Shown: positions 39,357 to 47,117 of the stretch, piece after piece
Numbering within the stretch: the first letter of the stretch is position 1
Layout: each line of letters begins with the position of its first letter
Assembly: GCF_002379085.1 (NCBI RefSeq)
Contig: NZ_NBZW01000003.1
Location: 62,001-126,000, forward strand
Direction: 5' to 3'
Length of the DNA stretch: 64,000 nt
From: Polaromonas sp. AET17H-212
Lineage (GTDB): Bacteria > Pseudomonadota > Gammaproteobacteria > Burkholderiales > Burkholderiaceae_C
Notes under the pieces: model-generated
Seen by the model: the letters and a program-made list of their open reading frames with translations, nothing else
What the model was told of the DNA's origin: nothing
The model's database searches: none
Program-made: the position numbers and the translations under genes

Positions 39357-39513
39357 GCGGCTGTGCGCGCCCGAAAAACCACGCCGCGGCAGGGTCGGGT
39401 CCGCGGGTTTGCCCCTGACCGGCGTCGCCCGAAAGCCCCCTCTGGCTGTGCGAGAATCCAAAGCGTCGGCCCAGTTTTTGAAACATCTCTTACAACAACG
39501 TACTGCATGCCCT

Positions 39514-40149
39514 ATGTCCGAGTTTGAGTCTGATGTGAGTCCCGAGCTCTCCACACCGGCTGCGCCGCGCAAGCGCCCCAAGCCGGGCGAGCGCCGCGTG
39601 CAGATCCTGCAGGCGCTGGCGACCATGCTGGAGCAGCCCGGTGCGGAACGCATCACCACCTCGGCCCTGGCGGCCCGGCTTGAGGTCAGCGAAGCGGCGC
39701 TGTACCGCCACTTTGCCAGCAAGGCCCAGATGTTTGAGGGCCTGATCGAGTTCATCGAGCAGACCGTGTTCACGCTGGTCAACCAGATCGCCGAACGCGA
39801 GACCGACCCGGCGCAGCGCACCCGCAAGCTGGTCATCATGCTGCTGCAGTTTGCCGAGAAAAATCCGGGCATGACGCGCGTGATGGCCGGCGACGCCTTG
39901 GTGTTCGAAAACGAGCGCCTGCAGGAGCGCATGAACCAGTTTTTCGACAAGCTCGAGTCCAGCCTCAAGCAAAACCTGCGCGATGCGGCCGGGGCCGACG
40001 GCGCCGCCACACCGACCGTCCAGGCGCAGGTGCAGGCCTCGGTCATTGTGGCTTTCATGATGGGCCGCCTGCAGCGCTTCTCACGCTCGGGTTTCAAGCG
40101 CCTGCCGACCGAGCACCTCGACGCCAGCCTGGCCGTGGTGCTGGGTTAG
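39514..40149 (+). CDS. slmA: Nucleoid occlusion factor SlmA (TetR family)
   Basis: 211 residues. The N-terminal region is Pro/Arg-rich, then comes the TetR HTH ITTSALAARLEVSEAALYRHFASKAQMFEGL and the SlmA-specific helix LIEFIEQTVFTLVNQI. A C-terminal part MTRVMAGDALVFENERLQ is characteristic. SlmA binds DNA and blocks FtsZ assembly over the chromosome. Location close to argB is a common arrangement in Comamonadaceae. ATG 39514 fits the family start. Confidence 0.92.
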   Translation: MSEFESDVSPELSTPAAPRKRPKPGERRVQILQALATMLEQPGAERITTSALAARLEVSEAALYRHFASKAQMFEGLIEFIEQTVFTLVNQIAERETDPAQRTRKLVIMLLQFAEKNPGMTRVMAGDALVFENERLQERMNQFFDKLESSLKQNLRDAAGADGAATPTVQAQVQASVIVAFMMGRLQRFSRSGFKRLPTEHLDASLAVVLG

Positions 40150-40436
40150 GCGCTACTCTCAAAAAGAGAGCATCTCGCGCCCGACCCGTCAGGGCCGGGG
40201 GCCGGTTTTGTTCAAAACGTCGGGATGCCGGCCCTGCGCTCGGGCATCGCCCAGTTCCGCCTGCCGCTGCGTCAGCGCCGCCAGGCCCCCGAACTGGGAG
40301 TCCCGCAGGACGGACGGGGTCAGCAGGCTTGTCCTGTCAGAGGCGCGCGGCGTTGACGATCATCGAGGCCGCCAGCCATTGACTGGCAAGCGCACATCGC
40401 TATCAATTAAGTAGCTGTTGGTGGGCCCGGCACCAC
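40150..40436. other. 287-bp intergenic region with a possible gene remnant
   Basis: Just after slmA is a small dyad, CTCTC-AAAAA-GAGAG (40156-40170), without a T tract. On the minus strand about 55 codons lack a start but read like protein (segments LRDSQFGGLAALTQRQAEL and GRHPDVLNKTGPRP, then a stop near 40194). This could be the tail of a decayed gene; I recognise no family. The right end (40362-40419) is a family C repeat. Confidence 0.35.
40362..40419 (+). repeat. Family C repeat, copy 1
   Basis: It reads GAGGCC, then GCCAG...CTGGC as a small dyad, AAGCGCA, and CGCTATCAATTAAGTAGC. It shares the order GGCC - GCGCA - TAGCTATCAATT - TAGC with the copies at 41442 (opposite orientation) and 63727. 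Confidence 0.7.
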
Positions 40437-41501
40437 TCAGCCGGGCACATTCACGCCGACCTTGCGGCCCGCGGCCACGATTTCCTGCCAGGTCTGGGCA
40501 TCGACTGCGATACCTTCGGCCTGCCGCTTTGCACGGTAGGCCCGTTCCGGGTCCCCGGCAATCTGCACCGCGTCAAACCCCGGCGCCACCGGGCCGGCCC
40601 GGAGCCAGTCGACAAAAGCCAGCGCTTCCTGCTCAAACGTGGTCTGGGTTCCGAGCCTGGCCGGGTCGATCAGGATGGTCAACATGCCGTTGATCACCGC
40701 ACGCACGGCCGGGTCGGTCGGTTTGTGCCAGGTGCCGCTGCCGGTCAGGGCGCCGCCCAGCAGTTCGCAGGCCACGGCCATGCCATACCCCTTGTGTTCA
40801 CCAAAGGCCAGCAGCGCACCGAACAGGCCATTGCTCTGCGGCACCACGACCACGCCGGGGTCGGTGGTGGGCCGGCCAAGTTCGTCGATCAGCGTGCCGG
40901 GCTCAACGCGCCGGCCTTCGTTGTGGGCCACGCGCATCTTGCCCTGCGCGACGCGGCTGGTGGCGAAGTCCAGGACGAAAGGTGCACGTCCCGCCAGCGG
41001 AATGCCGATGCAGCAGGGGTTGGTGCCGTAGCGGCCATCAGCACCGCCGAAAGGCGCGACCACGGGGCGCGACAACACATTGACGAAGTGCAGCGACACC
41101 AGCCCCTGGGCCACGGCCATCTCGGCGAAGTGGCCGATGCGCCCCAGGTGGTGCGCGTTGGCCAGCGTCATGATGCAGCTGCCGTGGGTTTTGGCGCGTT
41201 CCATGCCCAGCGCCATCGCCTGCTGGCCGACAATCTGGCCGTAGCCGCGCTGGCCGTCCAGCGTGAGCAGCGAACCGGTGTCGAGCAGCACTTTCACGCC
41301 GGTGTTGGGGTGGAGACCGCCCTCGAGCACCGCGTCCACATAACGCGGCAGCATGCCCACGCCATGCGAGTCGTGGCCGCTCAGGTTGGCCAGCACCAGG
41401 TTGGCCGCCACGGCAGCGGCTTCTTCGGCAGCGCTGCCGGCTGCTATTAAAACAGTAGCTACCTGCGCTTGCAGGGATTGGGCCGGGAGTGTTTTTTGCA
41501 T
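40437..41501 (-). CDS. Malate/L-lactate dehydrogenase-family oxidoreductase (Ldh2)
   Basis: 354 residues. Motifs of the Ldh_2 family: SGHDSHGVGMLPRYV, MTLANAHHLGRIGHFAEMA, GTNPCCIGIPL, FVLDFATSRVAQGKM and GEHKGYGMAVACELLGGAL. Family members reduce or oxidise 2-oxoacids, ureidoglycolate or 2,3-diketogulonate with NAD(P). It is the last gene of the minus-strand TRAP/UxaA operon, so it probably handles a keto-acid from sugar-acid breakdown. Codons 7-20 are encoded by a family C repeat, and the residues they give (QSLQAQVATVLIAA) are probably tolerated at the variable N-terminus. Confidence 0.88.
   Translation of the reverse strand: MQKTLPAQSLQAQVATVLIAAGSAAEEAAAVAANLVLANLSGHDSHGVGMLPRYVDAVLEGGLHPNTGVKVLLDTGSLLTLDGQRGYGQIVGQQAMALGMERAKTHGSCIMTLANAHHLGRIGHFAEMAVAQGLVSLHFVNVLSRPVVAPFGGADGRYGTNPCCIGIPLAGRAPFVLDFATSRVAQGKMRVAHNEGRRVEPGTLIDELGRPTTDPGVVVVPQSNGLFGALLAFGEHKGYGMAVACELLGGALTGSGTWHKPTDPAVRAVINGMLTILIDPARLGTQTTFEQEALAFVDWLRAGPVAPGFDAVQIAGDPERAYRAKRQAEGIAVDAQTWQEIVAAGRKVGVNVPG
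41442..41483 (-). repeat. Family C repeat, copy 2, inside the start of the Ldh2 gene
   Basis: On the plus strand it runs GCTATTAAAACAGTAGCTAC, then CTGCGCTTGCAGGGATTGGGCC; the reverse complement matches copies 1 and 3 (GGCC, GCGCA, GTAGCTA, TAGC). It lies wholly within coding sequence and encodes an N-terminal helix of the dehydrogenase. Confidence 0.65.
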
Positions 41502-41526
41502 GATGTTCCAGCTTTACGGATATTGT

Positions 41527-41549
41527 TCCCTCTCCCGGAAGGAGAGGGA
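41527..41549. repeat. Strong inverted repeat between the UxaA-type and Ldh2 genes
   Basis: TCCCTCTCC-CGGAA-GGAGAGGGA pairs perfectly over nine bases around a five-base loop in the 60-bp gap of the minus-strand operon. No T tract follows in either direction. Similar CCCTCTCC...GGAGAGGG hairpins are common intergenic repeats in proteobacteria; here it could stabilise the upstream mRNA end or lower expression of the last gene. Confidence 0.8.
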
Positions 41550-41561
41550 GTGAAGAATGGG

Positions 41562-43088
41562 CTACATGACCGCGCCGACTTGCCAGGGCACAAATTCGTT
41601 TTGCCCGTAGCCGTGTTGTTCGCTTTTGCTCTGCGCGCCCGAGGCGGTGGCCAGCACCATGTCGAAAATCCGCTGGCCCATCTCCTGGACGGACACGCCG
41701 CCGTCGATGATCTCGCCGCAGTTGATGTCCATGTCCTCTTCCTGGCGCTGCCACAGGGCCGAGTTGGTCGCCAGCTTGAGCGAGGGCGAGGGCGCGCAGC
41801 CATAGGCCGAGCCGCGCCCGGTGGTGAAGCAGATCAGGTTGGCGCCGCCGGCCACCTGGCCGGTGGCGCTGACAGGGTCGTAGCCTGGCGTGTCCATGTA
41901 GACAAAGCCGTGTGCGCCCACCGGTTCGGCGTATTCGTACACCGCCTCGAGGTTGCTGGTGCCGCCCTTGGCCACGGCGCCCAGCGACTTTTCGAGAATC
42001 GTGGTCAGGCCGCCGGCCTTGTTGCCGGGCGAGGGGTTGTTGTTCATCTCGCCTTCGTTGATCTCGGTGTAGTGCTCCCACCATTTGATGCGGGCGATCA
42101 GTTTTTCGGCAATCTCGGGTCGCACCGCGCGGCGTGTCAGCAGGTGCTCGGCACCGTAGATTTCGGGGGTTTCGCTGAGGATGGCGGTACCGCCATGCGC
42201 CACCAGCAGGTCCACCGCCGCCCCCAGCGCCGGGTTCGCGCTGATGCCCGAATAACCGTCGGAGCCGCCGCACTGCAGGCCGATGGTGATGTGGGCCGCG
42301 CTGCAGGGTTCGCGCTGCACGGCATTGGCGCGCGGCAGCATCTCTTTGATCAGGGCAATCCCCTTGTCCACCGTCTTGCGCGTGCCGCCGGTGTCCTGGA
42401 TGTTGAAGACGCGGAAGTTGTCGCCTTCGCGCAGCGCGCTGTGCGCCAGCCAGGCGTTGATCTGGTTGGCCTCGCAGCCCAGGCCGACCACCAGCACGCC
42501 GGCAAAGTTGGCATGGGTGGCGTAGCCCGCCAGTGTGCGCTCGAGGATCTGCATGCCCATGCCCTCGGTGTCCATGCCGCAGCCGGTGCCGTGCGTCAGC
42601 GCGACCACGCCGTCCACGTTGGGAAAGTCCTTCAGCGCGGTCGGGTTGTTTTGCCGCGAAAAATGGTCGGCGATGGCACGCGCGGCGGTCGCCGAGCAGT
42701 TGACGCTGGACAGGATGCCGATGTAGTTGCGCGTCGCCACGCGGCCGTCGGCCCGCTTGATGCCCATGAAGGTGGCCTCGCGCCGCGGGACGGCGGGTTT
42801 CACGTCGGCACCAATCGCATAGTCGCGCGCAAAGTCGCCCTTGTCGGGCCCCATGTCGAGGTTGTGCGTGTGGACATGCTCACCGGGCGCAATCGCCTTG
42901 CTGGCAAAACCGATGATCTGGTTGTAGCGCCGCACCGCCTCGCCGGCGGCCAGTGCGCGCGTGGCGACCTTGTGGCCGGGCGGGATCAGGCCCTTGACGG
43001 TGATGTTTTCGACCTGGGTGCCGCCCACGAGCTGGGCGCGGGCAATCAGGACGTCGTCGGCGGGATGAAGGCGGATAAAAGGGGTCAT
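41562..43088 (-). CDS. UxaA/GarD-family sugar-acid dehydratase
   Basis: 508 residues. N-terminal SAF domain (about 1-85; VENITVKGLIPPGHKV), then the UxaA catalytic part with RADGRVATRNYIGILSSVNCSA, HGTGCGM, GLGCEANQ, LQCGGSDGYSGISANP and NPSPGNKAGGLTTILEKSLGA. Altronate and galactarate dehydratases (UxaA, GarD) share this layout; they are iron-dependent and convert a sugar acid to a 2-keto-3-deoxy acid. It follows the TRAP genes, 24 bp after dctM. Altronate, galactarate or a related acid is the likely substrate. Confidence 0.9.
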   Translation of the reverse strand: MTPFIRLHPADDVLIARAQLVGGTQVENITVKGLIPPGHKVATRALAAGEAVRRYNQIIGFASKAIAPGEHVHTHNLDMGPDKGDFARDYAIGADVKPAVPRREATFMGIKRADGRVATRNYIGILSSVNCSATAARAIADHFSRQNNPTALKDFPNVDGVVALTHGTGCGMDTEGMGMQILERTLAGYATHANFAGVLVVGLGCEANQINAWLAHSALREGDNFRVFNIQDTGGTRKTVDKGIALIKEMLPRANAVQREPCSAAHITIGLQCGGSDGYSGISANPALGAAVDLLVAHGGTAILSETPEIYGAEHLLTRRAVRPEIAEKLIARIKWWEHYTEINEGEMNNNPSPGNKAGGLTTILEKSLGAVAKGGTSNLEAVYEYAEPVGAHGFVYMDTPGYDPVSATGQVAGGANLICFTTGRGSAYGCAPSPSLKLATNSALWQRQEEDMDINCGEIIDGGVSVQEMGQRIFDMVLATASGAQSKSEQHGYGQNEFVPWQVGAVM

Positions 43089-43112
43089 GGTGGGTTCAGG
43101 TCGAAGGGGATT

Positions 43113-44507
43113 TCAGTAAACCATTTTTGGCAGCCAGAGCACCAGTTTCGGAAAATAGGTGATGACGGCCAGCGAGCCGAGCAGGGGCACGAGCCAGGGC
43201 AGGATGGCGATGGTGGTGCGCTCGACCGAGAGTTTGGCCACCCGTGCCAGCACAAACAGCACCATGCCCATGGGCGGATGCAGCAGGCCAATCATCAGGT
43301 TGAGCACCATCACCAGGCCGAAGTGAACCAGGTCAATGCCCAGTTGCTGGCAGATCGGCACAAGAATCGGCACCAGGATGGTGATGGCGGCCGTGGGTTC
43401 GAGAAAGCAGCCGACAAACAGCATCAACATGTTGGCCAGCAGCAGGAACACCCAGGGTTCCTTGGTGAAACCGAGCACCCATTCGGAGATCGCCGCGGTG
43501 ATGCCGGTGGCGGTGAGCATCCAGCCGAAGATGCTGGCGGCCGCCACGATGAACAGCACGGTGGCGGTGGTTTCCACCGTGTCCAGGCAGACCTTGACGA
43601 ACATTTTCCAGTTCAGTGTGCGGTACCAGGCCAGGCCCAGCACCATGGCCCAGAGGCAGGCGGCAATGGCGCCTTCGGTGGGCGTGAAGATGCCGGTGGT
43701 CATGCCGCCTATCAGCAGCACCGGCGTCATGATGGGCAGGACGGCCTGGAAGTTGAAAAACTTGTCGGCGGCAAACAGCACGATCAGGCCGGCAAACACG
43801 GTGATCTGCGGCGGAAAGCCCGCCTTGGTGATCAGCAGCCAGAGCGCCAGCGGCCAGCCGGCCACCACCAGGGTTTCGAGCAGCGCCTTGATCACGCGGG
43901 GCCACTCGAACTTGATGTCGGCGCCCCAGCCGTTTTTGTGGGCGAAGTAGGCCACGGTCAGCATCATCAGCACGGCCATCAGGATGCCCGGCAGGATGCC
44001 GGCCAGAAACAGCGCTCCGACACTGACGTTGGCCATCATCCCGTAAATCACGAAGGGCAGGCTGGGCGGAATGATGGGCCCGAGCGTGGCCGATGCTGCC
44101 GTCACGCCGACGGCAAACTCCTTGCTGTAGCCGTGGTCGGTCATGGCCTTGATCTCGATGGTGCCCAGGCCGGCGGCGTCGGCAATCGCGGTGCCGCTCA
44201 TGCCGGCGAACACCACTGACCCCACCACATTCACATGGCCCAGGCCGCCCTTGAGCCAGCCGACCAGCGCCAGCGCATAGTTGTAGATACGGTTGGTGAT
44301 GCCGGCGTTGTTCATCAGGTTGCCGGCCAGGATGAAAAACGGAACCGCCAGCAACGGAAAGCTGTCGATGCCGCTGACCATGCGGTGGATCACCACGAAA
44401 GCCGGCAGGGTGCCCGTCCACCAGATGTAAAGCAGGGCCGAGCCCGCCATCGCGATGGCCACCGGAATGCCGCCACTCATGAGCAGCAGGAAAATGATTT
44501 TGAGCAT
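43113..44507 (-). CDS. dctM: TRAP transporter large permease (DctM)
   Basis: 464 residues with about 12-13 TM helices. GIDSFPLLAVPFFILAGNLMNNAGIT, GGLGHVNVVGSVVFAGMSGTAIADAAGLG and ATLGPIIPPSLPFVIYGMM are family signatures. It forms the ion-coupled channel of a tripartite periplasmic transporter. It overlaps none of its neighbours but is spaced 12 bp from dctQ and 24 bp from the dehydratase gene, so it is in one operon. Confidence 0.95.
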   Translation of the reverse strand: MLKIIFLLLMSGGIPVAIAMAGSALLYIWWTGTLPAFVVIHRMVSGIDSFPLLAVPFFILAGNLMNNAGITNRIYNYALALVGWLKGGLGHVNVVGSVVFAGMSGTAIADAAGLGTIEIKAMTDHGYSKEFAVGVTAASATLGPIIPPSLPFVIYGMMANVSVGALFLAGILPGILMAVLMMLTVAYFAHKNGWGADIKFEWPRVIKALLETLVVAGWPLALWLLITKAGFPPQITVFAGLIVLFAADKFFNFQAVLPIMTPVLLIGGMTTGIFTPTEGAIAACLWAMVLGLAWYRTLNWKMFVKVCLDTVETTATVLFIVAAASIFGWMLTATGITAAISEWVLGFTKEPWVFLLLANMLMLFVGCFLEPTAAITILVPILVPICQQLGIDLVHFGLVMVLNLMIGLLHPPMGMVLFVLARVAKLSVERTTIAILPWLVPLLGSLAVITYFPKLVLWLPKMVY

Positions 44508-44519
44508 GGTATGTGGTTG

Positions 44520-45089
44520 TTATTTGTCGTCCATCGAGGACTCGGGACGTTCAAGGACGGAGTAGCCGCGCCGGTGGTGGAACTGCGCAATCTGGACGGA
44601 GCGGAAGGCCATGGCGGCAAAGCCCAGCAGGCAAATGCCGTAGACCCAGTTCATGGGCAGGTCGACCATGGTCATGCGCGAATTGCTGCCCAGCTTGAGC
44701 ATCATCATCACCGTCAACACGGCGGCGGCTGCGAAGAACCCCACGCGCAGCACATCGACGGTGGTTGCCATGGCGCGTGCCATGCGCCGGGGCATGAACT
44801 TGTAGAAGAAGTCCACCTGGATGTGGTTGTTCTTGACCACGCCGATGGTTGCGCCGGTGAAGACCACGGCGATCAGCAGGTAACGCGCGATCTCCTCGGT
44901 CCAGGCCGCCGAGTCGTTGAGCACATAGCGGGTGAAAAACTGGTAGAACACCGTGACACCCAGGATCCAGAAGAAGCCCAGCGCCACCCAGGCTTCCAGT
45001 TTGGTGTCGGAAAGGTCCACCGCTTCGTCCTGGGCGTGGAACTGTCCGTCCGCCCCCATCACGGGGGCCATGTCGTCAATGGTTTCCAT
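44520..45089 (-). CDS. dctQ: TRAP transporter small permease (DctQ)
   Basis: 189 residues from ATG 45089; the frame is open further upstream but this start suits the family. Four TM helices; TRYVLNDSAAWTEEIARYLLI is the conserved DctQ loop (Trp-Thr-Glu-Glu-hydrophobic-x-Arg). It pairs with DctM. The 135-bp gap between dctP and dctQ is the longest in this operon. Confidence 0.93.
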   Translation of the reverse strand: METIDDMAPVMGADGQFHAQDEAVDLSDTKLEAWVALGFFWILGVTVFYQFFTRYVLNDSAAWTEEIARYLLIAVVFTGATIGVVKNNHIQVDFFYKFMPRRMARAMATTVDVLRVGFFAAAAVLTVMMMLKLGSNSRMTMVDLPMNWVYGICLLGFAAMAFRSVQIAQFHHRRGYSVLERPESSMDDK

Positions 45090-45224
45090 GTCAGTGTTGC
45101 CTTTGGTCGCTTGTCTATTGAGAAGGAAAATGCCGGTTGCGGTCGGTATCGGCAACACGAGCTGTCCGATCCGGCAAGGGGTCCCGGGCCGGGACCCCTC
45201 GCGGGCGATCACACGATCACGCGA

Positions 45225-46211
45225 TTACTTGATGGCGATGATGCGGTCCCAGTCCTTCTTGTCGAGTTTCATGGATTCGAAGGTGATGGCCTTGAGCACG
45301 CGCTGCTGGAAGTCGGCGCGGTCAACCGTCACCACGTTGTTGCCCTTTTTCTTGAACTCTTCCACCAGCTCGCCTTCACGCTTGCGGATGTCGTTGGTGG
45401 CCTTTTCAGCGGCTTCCTGCGTGATGTCGGCGAGCAGCTTCTGCTCGGCCGTCGACAGCTTGGCCATGGTGCTGGGCGAAATCACCGTGAGCAGCGCGTC
45501 GGCGATGTGGCCGGTCAGGATGATGTTCTTCTGCACTTCATAGAACTTCTTGGCTTCGATGGTGGGCAGCGGATTTTCCTGCGCATCCACGGTGCCGTTC
45601 TGCAGCGCCAGGTAGACCTCGGCGAAGGCGATGGGTGTCGGGTTCGCGCCGCAGGCGCGCGGCAGCGCGGTGTAGGCCGGCGAATCGGGCACCCGCATCT
45701 TCAGGCCCTTCATCTGGTCGCAGTTGGTGAACAGCTTGTTGCTGGTGGCGTGGCGCGCGCCATAGTAGGTCAGCGCGGTCACCGTGTTGCCGGTGGCCTT
45801 TTTGTAGCCCTCGGCCAGTTCCTTGAAAACATCGCTCTTGCCGTACTTGACCACATGGTCGGCGTCACGGAAGGTGAACGGGTAGTAGCTGACGGCCAGG
45901 CGCGGATAGGAGTTGGACGCGAAGGAAGCGCCGGTCAGGATGATGTCCACCGTGCCGAGCTGCAGGCCCTGGTTGATGTCGCTTTCCTTGCCCAGGCTGG
46001 ATGCCGGGAAGACCTGGATCTCGTACTTGCCGTTGGTGCGTTTCTTGAACTCGTCGGCCGCCCAGACCGACCACTTGTGGTAGGGCTCGGACGTTTCATA
46101 GACGTGTGCCCATTTCAGTTTGGTCTGCGCATTGGCAATGCCAAATGTGCCCAGGGTGCCCGCCATAATTGCGCAGCACGCTATTGTTTTAAGAGCAAAT
46201 CGTTTCGTCAT
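45225..46211 (-). CDS. dctP: TRAP transporter substrate-binding protein (DctP)
   Basis: 328 residues from ATG 46211, behind a strong GAGGAGA. The signal peptide runs to about residue 29 (ANAQ). KMRVPDSPAYTALPRACGANPTPIAFAEVYLALQNGTVDAQENPLP contains the conserved Arg that binds the carboxylate and the NGTVDAQENP signature. Solute-binding proteins of this type commonly bind sugar acids such as glucuronate, galacturonate or gluconate. The codons of the signal peptide contain GCTCTTAAAACAATAGC (reverse complement of GCTATTGTTTTAAGAGC). Confidence 0.94.
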   Translation of the reverse strand: MTKRFALKTIACCAIMAGTLGTFGIANAQTKLKWAHVYETSEPYHKWSVWAADEFKKRTNGKYEIQVFPASSLGKESDINQGLQLGTVDIILTGASFASNSYPRLAVSYYPFTFRDADHVVKYGKSDVFKELAEGYKKATGNTVTALTYYGARHATSNKLFTNCDQMKGLKMRVPDSPAYTALPRACGANPTPIAFAEVYLALQNGTVDAQENPLPTIEAKKFYEVQKNIILTGHIADALLTVISPSTMAKLSTAEQKLLADITQEAAEKATNDIRKREGELVEEFKKKGNNVVTVDRADFQQRVLKAITFESMKLDKKDWDRIIAIK

Positions 46212-46267
46212 GTTGTCTCCTCGGTTAAAAGAATGGGAAAGAAAAGGGGAGTTGCCGGGCGCTTCCT

Positions 46268-46987
46268 TCAGCTTGTCTTCGCGCGGCGCCAGCTCGCGCT
46301 GAATCGGGAATGGGACTTGTCCATGTGGGCATGCATCGCCGTGCGGGCGGCGGGGCCGTCGTGTGCGCAGATGGCAGCCAGGATCGCTTCGTGTTCGGCA
46401 ATCGCCGATTGCCATGATTTCATCGTCTCGAAGTAGCCGGTCAGGCGCGTGAACAGCGGGCCGCGGCGGGAGTCCCAGAAACTCTGCACGGTTTCGATCA
46501 GCACCACGTTGCCGCAAGCCTCGACAATCGCGCTGTGGAAGGCCCGGTCGCCGTCCAGCGGCAATACGCCGCGGTTGGCGTCGGTGACCATGGTGTCAAT
46601 GGCGGCGCGCATGGCGTCGATGTCCTTGCGCCTGGCCTGGAGAGCGGCCATCGAGGCGACCTCGCCCTCCACCACGCGGCGCGCGCGTATCAATTCCAGG
46701 GGCCCCCATTCGGTCAGTGCCACCTGCGGCCCCTTGGACCGGCTGGCCCGCATGGACCGGTCCAGCACATACACGCCGGAGCCGGTGCGCACCTCGACCC
46801 AGCCTTCGACTTCCATGGCGATGAGGGCTTCCCGCACCGACGGCCGGCTCACACCGAGCTGTTTGGCCAGGTCGCGTTCTGCCGGCAGGCGTGTGCCGGC
46901 CGCAAATTCACCCTTGCTGATCAGCGAGCGCAGCTGCTCGGCGATCTGGCGGTAAAGGCGTTGCGGTTCGACGGTTTGCAGCGGCAT
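46268..46987 (-). CDS. FadR-subfamily GntR transcriptional regulator
   Basis: 239 residues. An N-terminal winged helix (RLPAERDLAKQLGVSRPSVREALIAMEVEGWVEVRTGSGVYVL, about 33-75) is followed by an all-helical FCD ligand-binding domain with conserved metal-binding residues (DGDRAFHSAIVEACGN; AEHEAILAAI). It probably represses both arms of the sugar-acid cluster through the palindrome at 47029-47047. A 2-keto-3-deoxy acid or the sugar acid itself would be the inducer. First gene of the minus-strand arm. Confidence 0.92.
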   Translation of the reverse strand: MPLQTVEPQRLYRQIAEQLRSLISKGEFAAGTRLPAERDLAKQLGVSRPSVREALIAMEVEGWVEVRTGSGVYVLDRSMRASRSKGPQVALTEWGPLELIRARRVVEGEVASMAALQARRKDIDAMRAAIDTMVTDANRGVLPLDGDRAFHSAIVEACGNVVLIETVQSFWDSRRGPLFTRLTGYFETMKSWQSAIAEHEAILAAICAHDGPAARTAMHAHMDKSHSRFSASWRRAKTS

Positions 46988-47024
46988 GTTTCAGTGCACG
47001 AAGGAATTAAGGGTTAGCCAGAAG

Positions 47025-47052
47025 TGGACAAGTGGTCAGACCAATTGATAAT
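47025..47052 (+). promoter_or_regulatory. Sigma70-type promoter for the plus-strand sugar-acid arm
   Basis: TGGACA (47025-47030) and GATAAT (47047-47052) are separated by 16 bases, close to consensus on both sides. Transcription would start near 47059, giving a leader of about 60 bases before the ATG at 47118. The spacer is filled by the regulator palindrome. Confidence 0.65.
47029..47047. promoter_or_regulatory. Operator palindrome of FadR/GntR type in the promoter spacer
   Basis: CAAGTGGTCAGACCAATTG is centred on A47038; the core TGGTC-A-GACCA is a perfect dyad and the full 19 bases have one mismatch. FadR-subfamily regulators recognise TGGT-N3-ACCA sites. Its place between -35 and -10 fits repression by blocking polymerase. 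It lies between the divergent regulator and enolase-superfamily genes and so could serve both. Confidence 0.8.
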
Positions 47053-47117
47053 CCCATGATTCCAGTCCTTCCGGCCATCCGGCTAAACCCTGTAATGTTT
47101 TTTCTCTGCGTTCGCCC

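Noticed and set aside
39384..39406. CCGCGG...CCGCGG hairpin after the sensor kinase gene as terminator
   Set aside because: The two hexamers can pair but are also self-palindromic, and only GTTT follows; not convincing.
40156..40170. Rho-independent terminator after slmA
   Set aside because: The stem is five A/T- and G/C-mixed pairs around AAAAA with no T tract after it; too weak to call.
41469..46436. Very long open frames on the plus strand (over 700 and 900 codons) opposite the TRAP/UxaA operon
   Set aside because: They are antisense to well-supported genes, are rich in His, Gly, Arg and Gln with no domain motif, and result from the high-GC third codon positions of the real genes.
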